Shown here one piece after another: positions 6,094-12,097 of a stretch of DNA of 15,758 nt; position 1 is the stretch's first letter; every line of letters starts with the position of its first letter. The position numbers and the translations under genes were made by a program. The notes under the pieces are model-generated. The model saw only the letters and a program-made list of their open reading frames with translations, searched no databases and was not told the DNA's origin. The stretch covers positions 1-15,758 of the forward strand of contig CAZGLL010000032.1 in assembly GCA_964526225.1 (NCBI GenBank), read 5' to 3'. The DNA is from DRYM01 sp964526225. GTDB lineage: Archaea > Thermoproteota > Thermoprotei_A > EX4484-217-1.

Positions 6094-6739
6094 CAATCAT
6101 TCTCTCCGCTGCTTTAAACATTTTCTCTGCAATTGTTCTAACACAGTAAGCTATATGTCTAGGATCTCTTTCTGGACTAGTACACACCATGTGGAGGTGG
6201 ACGGATGATTGCCCCGCGGAATTGTGAACATGAACCTCGTAGACACGGCACGTCTTAGAACAAACACCTAGTTCAACGGTTTCCCTATTCCACTTAATAA
6301 AGTCCGGGTGATGGTAGAACGGGGCCGCAATTTCTCCTTCAGCGTAAAGTCCTCTTTCAGGATCTTCTGAAACATGGAAAGAGGACATGTTAGACCATGT
6401 TGCGAACTCCACCATTTTCTTCCTAAGATACTCAGCCTTTTCTGGTGGAAGTTTCTCGGCTTTTTTCTTAAGTATTTCAAACGCCTTTTTGAACAGCTTA
6501 GGATCCTTAAAGTCCAAGGTGCACATGTTAAGGTCTGGCCAGTCTCTTCTTCTAACATCGACACCTATGTCTTTAAGGAGTTTTTCAACTAAATCGCATG
6601 CTGTTTTAACCGGGCTACTTAGTTGGAAAAACCATTTCCCCCCTTCCGCTCTCATGAAGAAATCTGCTAAGAAACCGTGAGGTCCTCGAGCGGAAGGTTT
6701 ATGGTTGCAAAGCCATGTCACAGTATCATCCCCGCACAT
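6065..6739 (-). CDS. Hypothetical protein with paired HxH strands, 224 aa
   Basis: No known family was recognised. Two adjacent strands read YEVHVHN (H170, H172) and SSVHLHMVC (H181, H183), forming a hairpin with four histidines near C160, C164 and C186. This is a candidate metal-binding or catalytic centre. Earlier segments are helical and lysine-rich (LFKKAFEILKKKAEKL), and there is a second His pair (FYHHPDF). The C-terminus is an amphipathic helix. ATG 6739 lies 22 bases inside the upstream gene with no strong Shine-Dalgarno, so reinitiation or coupling is likely. It is the fifth gene of the leftward operon. Confidence 0.65.
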   Translation of the reverse strand: MCGDDTVTWLCNHKPSARGPHGFLADFFMRAEGGKWFFQLSSPVKTACDLVEKLLKDIGVDVRRRDWPDLNMCTLDFKDPKLFKKAFEILKKKAEKLPPEKAEYLRKKMVEFATWSNMSSFHVSEDPERGLYAEGEIAAPFYHHPDFIKWNRETVELGVCSKTCRVYEVHVHNSAGQSSVHLHMVCTSPERDPRHIAYCVRTIAEKMFKAAERMIDETTEKAKK

Positions 6740-7293
6740 CTGAGCAGTTCTCTTCTAGCCCTAAGGTATTCCCCGTATTTTTCTATTGCCTCCTTCAATT
6801 TAGGGCTTTTCATAATAGCTAACATCCTAATATCCCTAGATGCCCTCCTAGGGTTAACAGGTATTTCCCAAAGATCCTCAATTGCCTTAATAAACCTTTT
6901 AACCTCGTCCCTGCAGAAGAAGGGTGTAACATCTTTGCATAGAAACTCAATATCTCTTAAGGCCCTAACCCTATCCCTATATGCTAAGTAGTAGTCATCT
7001 ATAGCTTTGAAAAACTCGTATGCGTCAACACATCTTCCGAAAACACATACTTTACCATCCCTGTATTCTAACATACCGCCTCTAATAATCCATGGAATCC
7101 TCATTATGATTTCTCTTGCGGGTAATCGTTCACCTAAGAGAATAGATCCGAGCTCCCTAATTCTCCTGGCTGCTTCACGTTGCCTCCTATATGCGTCCCC
7201 TAAATCCCTAATTGCGTTGTCGCATGGTCCGAAAACGGTTATTTGGGGAAGCCAGCTACTAGAAGCTCTAGTATATGATGTTGTCCACGTCAT
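6718..7293 (-). CDS. Helical cysteine-rich hypothetical protein, 191 aa
   Basis: The protein has 191 residues, mostly helical and Arg-rich, with six cysteines (24, 83, 88, 119, 127, 186) including VCVFGRCVD and CKDVTPFFCRDE. Disulfides or a metal site are possible. It starts with an ATGA overlap with the HExxH gene upstream, a sign of translational coupling and perhaps of a shared complex. No domain is recognised. The N-terminal residues (SSSWLPQITVFG) are not a clear signal peptide. Confidence 0.65.
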   Translation of the reverse strand: MTWTTSYTRASSSWLPQITVFGPCDNAIRDLGDAYRRQREAARRIRELGSILLGERLPAREIIMRIPWIIRGGMLEYRDGKVCVFGRCVDAYEFFKAIDDYYLAYRDRVRALRDIEFLCKDVTPFFCRDEVKRFIKAIEDLWEIPVNPRRASRDIRMLAIMKSPKLKEAIEKYGEYLRARRELLRCAGMIL

Positions 7294-8243
7294 TGCCCTA
7301 CAGCTTTACGCGCTATTTCCTCCGCCAAGTTTTCGTCTTTAACTCCGAGAGCATGTGCTAGCTCGTGGGCAACTATTTTCTCCTTCTCCTCTTCAGAAAG
7401 GGTTTCCCAGCATTCGCAGTTGTAAAGTTGCTTCACAGGTTTAAGGTCAGGGTTGGTGGCGGCACATGCTTCGAAACCGTCTTTAACAACAACGCCTTCA
7501 CTAACAACAAGCTCCACAGGTTTAAGCTTAACACCTGTCTCTGATGCTGCCTTAACAACCTTAGGCATAACCTTCTCTATTTTCTTTTTAACATCTACAA
7601 TACATGTTGGTCTATCGACAATCCTAACAATAGGAGCCGTTTTAATTTCCGCCTTTTCAGCTTCCATCTCTTTAATAGCTTTTTCAAGAGCTTTCAAAGC
7701 CTGAACAGCAGGTGAAAGCATTTTCCTAACGGACCTAAGCATGTTAGCCATTTCCTCGTAGTTTCTATCGCCGTTTAACAGCCTTTCCTCAACATCTTCA
7801 ACAACTTCTAGAAGCCTATCATATGCTTCGCACTCTTCAGGTGTACGACAGAACTTCTTACCTTCACGACTGTATTGCCGGAGCGCCGGGAAGTGGTTTT
7901 CGATTAAACAAGCATAGCATAGTTTTGCTTCCTTACCTTTAGCGGCTCTTAAATGGTCTTCCGCTGCTACGAGATGTTCTAGGGCCATTCTCCTAGTGTA
8001 TTCTGCTGCTTCATCCCTTGTAAAAGCCGCTTCACTGCTTGTAGAGGATACTTCATGTTCATGTTCCGCCATGGTTTCTAACGGTTTCTCCTCAACCATT
8101 TTTTCCGTTTCAAACGTTTTTCCTGCGGGTGCTTCTTCAGGTTTCTCGTATGGTAGGGTAATTTTGGGTGTTGAACTGTACGAGTCTATTAGCATGTACA
8201 CTACGTTTAAAACAATGTCTTTCGCTAGGTTTTTTAAGCTCAT
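7290..8243 (-). CDS. Zincin-like HExxH protein with cysteine-containing helical region, 317 aa
   Basis: Near the C-terminus EEKEKIVAHELAHALGV contains HELAH (293-297), the zinc-binding and catalytic HExxH signature of gluzincin/metzincin-type metallopeptidases, in the expected amphipathic helix. A downstream Glu (ENLAEEIARKA, 304-314) could be the third ligand. The N-terminal third is a low-complexity acidic/Ser region, then a helical section with CYAC (109-112), H117, C132 and C138, another possible zinc site, and a coiled-coil-like stretch (about 145-200). There is no signal peptide. The start overlaps the upstream Ig-like gene (ATGA). A virion-associated peptidase or a non-catalytic zincin are both possible. 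Confidence 0.7.
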   Translation of the reverse strand: MSLKNLAKDIVLNVVYMLIDSYSSTPKITLPYEKPEEAPAGKTFETEKMVEEKPLETMAEHEHEVSSTSSEAAFTRDEAAEYTRRMALEHLVAAEDHLRAAKGKEAKLCYACLIENHFPALRQYSREGKKFCRTPEECEAYDRLLEVVEDVEERLLNGDRNYEEMANMLRSVRKMLSPAVQALKALEKAIKEMEAEKAEIKTAPIVRIVDRPTCIVDVKKKIEKVMPKVVKAASETGVKLKPVELVVSEGVVVKDGFEACAATNPDLKPVKQLYNCECWETLSEEEKEKIVAHELAHALGVKDENLAEEIARKAVGQ

Positions 8244-8563
8244 CTTTTCCTCGCCTTAGCTAAAACTATTAAGCTTAAACCTGCGAGTGCTCCAGCGGCA
8301 ATAATGCCCCAAGGTATTTTAGCTGGAGGCTTAGCTGTGGTCGATGTTTGAACCTTATATCTTCCAGGCTCCTTAAACGTCCACGTGAACTCGTAGTATC
8401 CATCTCTTAAAGTTTCAGTGTCTGCTACGATCTCGTCGTTTATTAGCAAATATATTTTAGCTCCTTCAACTGGCTCCCCGTTTTTAGTTAGTTCCCCATG
8501 GAACACGACTGGCTCATTAACATACGCTACTTCTGGACCGTAAAGTGTAAGCTTATATTGCAT
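8240..8563 (-). CDS. Ig-like/beta-sandwich protein with C-terminal membrane anchor, 107 aa
   Basis: Residues 3-75 have the strand pattern of a single Ig-like/CARDB-type domain (LTLYGPEVAYVNEPVVFHGE, then GEPVEGAKIYLLIN, DGYYEFTWTF and PGRYKVQT), including the 'PGxYxV' end typical of such folds. A short linker (AKPPAKIP) leads to one transmembrane helix (84-103) and a basic tail KARKR. This is a tail-anchored design without a signal peptide, which would place the Ig domain on the virion or cell exterior if inserted that way round. GGTGGAG precedes ATG 8563. Together with the next upstream gene it resembles a pair of surface-exposed adhesion or spike components, which is inference. Confidence 0.75.
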   Translation of the reverse strand: MQYKLTLYGPEVAYVNEPVVFHGELTKNGEPVEGAKIYLLINDEIVADTETLRDGYYEFTWTFKEPGRYKVQTSTTAKPPAKIPWGIIAAGALAGLSLIVLAKARKR

Positions 8564-8599
8564 TTACTCCACCACTATATTATTTTCCAAGGCGAACAT

Positions 8600-9232
8600 T
8601 TATTTTTTAATGGCTGAAATAAAAGCGGCTAAACCAGCACCCGCAGCCGCTAAGCCGAGAAGCCACCATACTTCTCTCGGAATCGCAGCTGGAAGCTCCT
8701 TAATGATCAGGAAGGTGAAAACAGCTGCTACTGCAAAACACACTGCGATAATTACCGCGGCAATTACAAGCCCTGACACTGGGCTGTGAACTTTATACCT
8801 TACTGTGACAGTGTTATCTGCTGCTTTAATTTCCAAGATTTCAACAGGGTAAACTGCTTCAACAGCTGATTCAAGGTTTTCCCAAAGCCATTCTACAAAC
8901 CCTGAAGGCAGAGGCCCAGTTTTCATAATAAGCTTAAACACATGGGGAGGCCCGGAACCGACCAGGTGAACCTCATATGTTTGAAATGGAACCACGCTTA
9001 TCTTCTCAATGTTTGTTTGGAAATCATCCCTTTCTCTTCTTCCGAAAACAAGGTAAACATATGGCCATAGCCCATCAAAATAAGCGTAGCCATTCTCATC
9101 AGTTACAGCTGAAGCTACAAGACTCATCTTTGCCGCGAAAGACACCGGATCTGCCCTGTGAACCTCAACAACAACTCCTTTCTGAGGCCTACCGTAAACG
9201 TCTACAACCCTAACTGTTAATTGCGGACTCAC
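8600..9232 (-). CDS. Beta-sandwich (carboxypeptidase-regulatory-like) protein with two C-terminal TM helices, 210 aa
   Basis: The N-terminal region (4-95) reads like an Ig/CarboxypepD-regulatory domain: LTVRVVDVYGRPQKGVVVEV, then VTDENGYAYFDGL. The 'V-D-x-x-G-x-P-x-x-G-V' followed by 'T-D-x-x-G-x-A-x-F' signature is characteristic of that fold. A middle region (100-150) ends in strands (NTVTVRYKVHSP), followed by two transmembrane helices (about 154-178 and 186-207) and a Lys-Lys end. It overlaps the upstream metalloprotease-like gene by 4 bases. Likely role: a surface protein of the virion membrane or of the infected cell; not proven. Confidence 0.75.
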   Translation of the reverse strand: MSPQLTVRVVDVYGRPQKGVVVEVHRADPVSFAAKMSLVASAVTDENGYAYFDGLWPYVYLVFGRRERDDFQTNIEKISVVPFQTYEVHLVGSGPPHVFKLIMKTGPLPSGFVEWLWENLESAVEAVYPVEILEIKAADNTVTVRYKVHSPVSGLVIAAVIIAVCFAVAAVFTFLIIKELPAAIPREVWWLLGLAAAGAGLAAFISAIKK

Positions 9233-9720
9233 TTTTTCAAAGCCTCCTCTACTCTTCTCTTAGCAATACCTAGTCCTTTACTAACTTTTTCAACAGCCCA
9301 CGACCTTACAACTGGAACATAGATAAATGGCGCTACGAAAAACGTTCCAATAGCAATCCCTAGTAAAACATCCTCTATTCCCCCGCCAGGGTACTTCTTT
9401 TCCCCGTCGACAACCTCGTATTTTTCATGGCAAACATAGCATTCTACATTTCTACCGTTAACAATTAATGGCGACCCACATGTTTCGCAAGTATATGTCG
9501 CATATCCTAAATCTAAAGCGTAATGTAGAAGCTCATGTAGAGCAACTGTTTCATTAATAGCTTCCGGGGTAGCGAAATATATTGTACCCTTATAGTAGCA
9601 CGCTATGTGCCCATGGCACATGGTTGGATCGTACTTCACCCTTGGCGGAGGTATTCCGAAGTGTCTACATATTTTCCTAACCAGCTCCTCAGCCTGTTTC
9701 TCGTAGTCAACGTAGGCCAT
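9229..9720 (-). CDS. HExxH metalloprotease-like protein with zinc ribbon and membrane helix, 163 aa
   Basis: The segment TVALHELLHYALDLG holds HELLH (62-66), the zinc signature of zincin peptidases, after a SprT-like preamble (GTIYFATPEAINETVALHEL). A Cys4 zinc ribbon follows (TCETCG, C78/C81; CYVCH, C94/C97). This order, HExxH core then zinc ribbon, is the layout of SprT/Spartan-type and related archaeal proteins, though it is much shorter. A Gly-rich turn and one transmembrane helix (about 117-137) then lead to a basic C-terminal helix. ATG 9720 has GGTGAT upstream. It is the first gene of the leftward operon and so is the one most directly exposed to the 9.73-9.80 kb promoter. Confidence 0.75.
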   Translation of the reverse strand: MAYVDYEKQAEELVRKICRHFGIPPPRVKYDPTMCHGHIACYYKGTIYFATPEAINETVALHELLHYALDLGYATYTCETCGSPLIVNGRNVECYVCHEKYEVVDGEKKYPGGGIEDVLLGIAIGTFFVAPFIYVPVVRSWAVEKVSKGLGIAKRRVEEALKK

Positions 9721-9800
9721 GCCATCACCTATTTAAAATATCTCTTCAAGAACTTATTTGTTTTACTCCACTCTAAAATAGATATCTATTAAAAGGTTTG
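9721..9800 (-). promoter_or_regulatory. Promoter region of the leftward operon with 14-bp palindrome
   Basis: AATAGATATCTATT (9777-9790) is a perfect 14-bp palindrome. Leftward, CTTTTAATAG (9789-9798 reversed) and GATATTTTAAATAG (about 9728-9742) are TATA-like candidates, and GGTGAT precedes ATG 9720. The palindrome sits where a repressor would block the upstream TATA candidate. Its half-site AGATAT/ATATCT also forms the palindrome at 13089-13100, in the opposite order. I could not decide which TATA is used. Confidence 0.45.
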
Positions 9801-9933
9801 GCAATGCTAATAAAAACCAAGGTATTAAAACCAAATGGTGTTAGGTAGTGTTCTGTTTTTCTACTTCCTAGCTCATTACCATGTTTAGCAACCTGCGTGC
9901 TCTGCTACGTGTCATTTATGCATCTTTAAAATA

Positions 9934-10030
9934 ATGGTTTCTGATGGTCTTGGCGATGGTTTCTTATGGTTCTTTAGCGTGGGAAACTTTATATATGAGC
10001 GTGGTAAACTCTTATATGGGCGTGGGAAAC
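9934..10030. repeat. 22-bp-period direct repeat array (iteron-like)
   Basis: Two blocks begin ATGGTTTCT at 9934 and 9956 (22 bp apart, each followed by a second ATGGT). Three further blocks begin GCGTGGGAAAC at 9977, GCGTGGTAAAC at 9999 and GCGTGGGAAAC at 10020 (22 and 21 bp apart). ATGGTTTC is the reverse complement of GAAACCAT at 10026-10033, so the left pair and right triplet are related in opposite orientation. A period of two helical turns puts all copies on one face of DNA, as in operator arrays and replication iterons. The TATA box of the next gene lies between the copies. The remaining 9800-9930 stretch has no gene that I can see. Confidence 0.75.
9987..10019 (+). promoter_or_regulatory. 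TATA box(es) of the 10032 gene inside the repeat array
   Basis: CTTTATATATG (9987-9997) lies between the first and second GCGTGG repeats, and CTTATATGG (10011-10019) between the second and third. The first predicts a transcript start near 10017-10022, giving a very short leader before ATG 10032. No Shine-Dalgarno is visible, which fits a nearly leaderless transcript. Any protein binding the repeats would compete with TBP. Confidence 0.5.
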
Positions 10031-10031
10031 C

Positions 10032-10412
10032 ATGAGGGCGAATAAGCGTGTTGAAAAAATAATAAAAACTATTGAAGAAGGCAAACACTACACGGTAGTG
10101 AGAAAACACTTAAAGTACATTAAGAGAAAACTTCCCCTAATAAAAGAACTAGCTTTAAACTATGGTTTTGAAGAGAAAGAGAAATTCGTTCAGGTAAGCG
10201 TTCCAAAGGGAAAATACATCATACATGCAATATATGTTCAGAAACAACACTACCCACCAATTAAAACTGTAAAACACTACTTCGCAGTTAAAGAAGCAAG
10301 AGAAAAACACGTTAAAGGACACACGTACCATGTCCTGTCAATGAGAATACCTGCCGCAATGAGAAACTCAAAAATATACATCAAAATATACGGACTGCAG
10401 TTACTAAAGTAA
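10032..10412 (+). CDS. Small highly basic protein, 126 aa, possible repeat-binding factor
   Basis: The protein has 126 residues, with a high Lys/His content and no Cys. The N-terminal half is helical and basic (MRANKRVEKIIKTIEEGKH, then HLKYIKRKLPLIKELAL); the C-terminal half is beta-rich (KFVQVSVPKGKYIIHAIYV, then SKIYIKIYGLQLLK). Codon use is more A-rich than in its neighbours. It lies alone between the 22-bp repeat array and the palindrome field. That position is typical of a gene whose product binds its own upstream repeats as a replication initiator or repressor, but no known Rep or regulator motif is visible, so this is context-based inference. ATG 10032 is embedded in the last repeat. 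Confidence 0.65.
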   Translation: MRANKRVEKIIKTIEEGKHYTVVRKHLKYIKRKLPLIKELALNYGFEEKEKFVQVSVPKGKYIIHAIYVQKQHYPPIKTVKHYFAVKEAREKHVKGHTYHVLSMRIPAAMRNSKIYIKIYGLQLLK

Positions 10413-10456
10413 ACGCTAACATATTGGAAACCGCTAGAGCCAGTAGCTCCTTTAGC
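10413..10456 (+). terminator. Hairpin after the 10032 gene
   Basis: GCTA-GAGC (10433-10440), loop CAGTA, then GCTC-CTT-TAGC (10446-10456) can fold into a stem with a 3-base bulge just past the stop codon. No T-run follows, so this may belong to the adjacent palindrome field rather than act as a terminator. Confidence 0.35.
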
Positions 10457-10457
10457 T

Positions 10458-10500
10458 AATATAGAATGTTTTTAGAGGTAACTCTATATCATTCTATATT
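10458..10500. repeat. Nested palindrome with 11-bp arms
   Basis: AATATAGAATG (10458-10468) and CATTCTATATT (10490-10500) are perfect inverted repeats of 11 bp. Inside them lies a second perfect inverted repeat, TAGAG-GTAA-CTCTA (10473-10486). The 43-bp unit could extrude as a cruciform or bind a dimer of dimers. Confidence 0.8.
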
Positions 10501-10550
10501 GTAGAGGAAGTGTTTCTCTACATTATCTGGGTAATGTAGACTATGATAGT
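10500..10550. repeat. Overlapping inverted repeats built on TGTAGA/TCTACA
   Basis: TGTAGAG (10500-10506) pairs with CTCTACA (10516-10522). The right arm is shared with a second repeat, TCTACATTA (10517-10525) with TAATGTAGA (10532-10540), so the two hairpins exclude each other. ACTAT-G-ATAGT (10540-10550) follows directly. The TGTAGA half-site appears five times, in both orientations, between 10500 and 10635. Confidence 0.8.
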
Positions 10551-10567
10551 GCAAACCATATTGTCTA

Positions 10568-10595
10568 TTCTAAAACTTATATAGAGGTTTTAGAA
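10568..10595 (+). promoter_or_regulatory. TATA box framed by a 9-bp inverted repeat
   Basis: TTCTAAAAC (10568-10576) and GTTTTAGAA (10587-10595) are a perfect inverted repeat, and the 10 bases between them, TTATATAGAG, contain the TATA box for the gene at 10635 (predicted start near 10606). A symmetric protein bound to the arms would directly cover the TBP site, a neat repressor arrangement. Confidence 0.65.
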
Positions 10596-10617
10596 GAATC
10601 TATGTTAGAAAAAATAT

Positions 10618-10635
10618 TGTAGAGCTGGGTCTACA
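10618..10635 (+). promoter_or_regulatory. Leader hairpin directly at the start codon
   Basis: TGTAGA (10618-10623), loop GCTGGG, TCTACA (10630-10635). The last arm base is the A of ATG 10635. In RNA this 6-bp stem would lie against the start codon, and no ordinary Shine-Dalgarno is present, so it could modulate translation. In DNA it is a further pair of the TGTAGA half-sites. Confidence 0.55.
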
Positions 10636-11081
10636 TGGTTCAGTACAAGTGCCCTATTTGTGACCGTAAATTCCCTAGTAAAAAGAAGCTTAGAGAACAT
10701 ATGGAGAAACAGCATCAGGTAAGTGAGAACCCCCCCTCCCCCCCTCCCCCCTCGGAGCGGGCTTCGCCTACGCCAGAGGTTGCTGAGGATTTTAGAGCAA
10801 TGATTTCTAAAATAGTCGATGAGAGAATTAGAGAAGTTCTGCCTGAGATTGTAGAGAAAATGAGGAAAGAGTCCGTTGTCGAAAGAGAACTAGAGGTTTC
10901 CGGTGGATTAACATTGGCCAGGAAGGTTAAGATAGATCCGAGGGTTATCCAGCTTTACGAATACGTTCTAGCTCATGGAAGCAAAATGTCTTTCGACGAG
11001 TTCGTAAACGAAACAATCCTTGAGCACTTCACTGAATGCTTAGGTATTGAACCAGCTATAATTAGGAGGAGGGTGAAGTAA
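10635..11081 (+). CDS. C2H2 zinc finger fused to a C-terminal RHH-like domain, 148 aa
   Basis: The N-terminus is a classical C2H2 finger: C6-x2-C9-x12-H22-x4-H27 (YKCPICDRKF, then LREHMEKQH). Next is a Pro/Ser linker (residues 33-48, including PPSPPPPS) encoded by an extreme C-run, then a charged helix (about 51-80). The C-terminal part has an RHH-like pattern: strand (LTLARKVKID), helix (PRVIQLYEYVLAHG) and helix (SFDEFVNETILEHF). Archaeal viruses carry many C2H2 and RHH regulators singly; the combination is uncommon to my knowledge. The gene stands at the head of the right-arm cluster behind the inverted-repeat field, and its TAA overlaps the next ATG by one base. Likely a sequence-specific regulator or origin-binding protein. 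Confidence 0.75.
   Translation: MVQYKCPICDRKFPSKKKLREHMEKQHQVSENPPSPPPPSERASPTPEVAEDFRAMISKIVDERIREVLPEIVEKMRKESVVERELEVSGGLTLARKVKIDPRVIQLYEYVLAHGSKMSFDEFVNETILEHFTECLGIEPAIIRRRVK
10730..10753. repeat. C7-T-C7-T-C6-T-C homopolymer tract in coding sequence
   Basis: Starting at 10730 the plus strand reads seven C, T, seven C, T, six C, T, C. The minus strand therefore has three runs of six to seven G, able to form a G-quadruplex, with an i-motif on the C strand. It encodes the Pro/Ser linker of the zinc-finger protein. It contrasts sharply with the AT-rich surroundings and would be prone to slippage that changes the reading frame. Confidence 0.85.
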
Positions 11082-12097
11082 TGGGTAAGATAAAGGAGAT
11101 TCTTAAAATTAAAAAGGCGGAGGAGTCCGATATAGGGATGGATGAGATTGACGAGTTCTTGAAGCAACAGGCTAAGGAAATGGTTGCTAAAGCTAAGTTG
11201 GCAAGAGTTAAAGAGTATTGGTTAGAGTCGGAGCTTAAAGCTAAAAAGCTTGAAAGGGAGCTTAGGGAAATGGAGGAAGAGGCAAGGCCTAGGCCAAAAG
11301 GAAGGGAACAGTATGAGATAACGGAAACTGATGTTGAAATAGCAAAAATGCTTAAGGATCTACCGCCACATGAGCGTGCAGAGGTTCTAAACATTCTTGC
11401 CGCGCTTAAAGCTGCTGGTCGCGGTGAACCAGCATCCCTGCTAATACCTATGATTATGGCTGCGAAGTCAGCTAACCCATACGCTTCGCCAACGGAAATA
11501 GTTAGCGCTGTAACTAATGCGGCCAAAACAATTGTTGAGCTTCGCGAAGGAGGATCTACAGTAGATAAAATAGTTAGTAAAGCATTAGATGTTCTATCTA
11601 CGCCAAGAGGATCTACTTTTGAATCTAAATTAGCTGATAAATACATAGACTTAATGGAGAAAGTAGTTACATCACCGCAGAAAGGTTTCTGGGACCAAAT
11701 ATTTGAAGACCCTAAGAAGTTGCAAACCTTAAAAGAGATTTTCGGCGCAAAAACGGATCCAAAGCTTCTCATTGAGCTCGAGAAGCTAAGGCATCAGCAC
11801 AAGTTAGAGGAGAAGAAGCTTGAGCTGAAAATGCTTGAGCTGAAACATAAGATCTTATCGTCTAGGAGAAGGGAGAAAATACTTAAAGAATACACTAAGA
11901 GAATAGCTAAGTCAGTAATAGACGGTATTTTATCGTCCAGCGAGTCCCCGGAAAAACCTGCACCTAAAGGTTTGCCGAAAGGATGGGTTACCAGGAAATG
12001 TGAAGTCTGCGGTACGCCAATAACTTTTAACCCTGAAGAAGCCAAGACAGTTATTTGTCCAAAATGCGGTACAAAATACAGGATCGAGGTAGAGTAA
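11081..12097 (+). CDS. Coiled-coil protein with C-terminal zinc ribbon, 338 aa
   Basis: The layout in order is: a basic start (MGKIKEILKIKK); a long charged coiled coil (about 25-75); a helical middle (LPPHERAEVLNILAALKAAG, then IPMIMAAKSANPYASPTEIV); a second strong coiled coil (about 230-275, ELEKLRHQHKLEEKKLELK); a Ser/Pro linker; and a C-terminal Cys4 ribbon (C307/C310 and C326/C329: KCEVCG and CPKCGTKY). It could be a scaffolding, internal structural or nucleic-acid-binding protein of the virion; none of this is shown directly. The start overlaps the upstream stop (TAATG), and the next gene begins directly after its stop, so three genes are coupled. A 236-residue open frame on the opposite strand here is a shadow of its biased codons. 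Confidence 0.75.
   Translation: MGKIKEILKIKKAEESDIGMDEIDEFLKQQAKEMVAKAKLARVKEYWLESELKAKKLERELREMEEEARPRPKGREQYEITETDVEIAKMLKDLPPHERAEVLNILAALKAAGRGEPASLLIPMIMAAKSANPYASPTEIVSAVTNAAKTIVELREGGSTVDKIVSKALDVLSTPRGSTFESKLADKYIDLMEKVVTSPQKGFWDQIFEDPKKLQTLKEIFGAKTDPKLLIELEKLRHQHKLEEKKLELKMLELKHKILSSRRREKILKEYTKRIAKSVIDGILSSSESPEKPAPKGLPKGWVTRKCEVCGTPITFNPEEAKTVICPKCGTKYRIEVE

Noticed and set aside
6374..7342. Several plus-strand open frames inside the leftward operon
   Set aside because: They lie wholly opposite coupled minus-strand genes, lack ribosome sites and have compositions typical of antisense shadows.
9800..9930. A small gene in the intergenic region
   Set aside because: All frames on both strands close within about 15 codons; only regulatory-type sequence is visible.
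9934..10030. CRISPR array
   Set aside because: The 22-bp units are contiguous and degenerate without unique spacers, and there are no cas genes; the geometry fits iterons or operators.
10413..10634. A structured non-coding RNA gene or riboswitch
   Set aside because: The inverted repeats share arms and frame a TATA box, so DNA sites explain them better; no conserved RNA class was recognised. A leader effect remains possible only for 10618-10635.
11062..11772. Long minus-strand open frame (236 codons) opposite the coiled-coil gene
   Set aside because: Its product is Ser/Leu-rich low complexity, as expected from the complement of Glu/Lys/Ala-rich codons; no Shine-Dalgarno or promoter; the plus-strand gene has coupled neighbours and a zinc ribbon.
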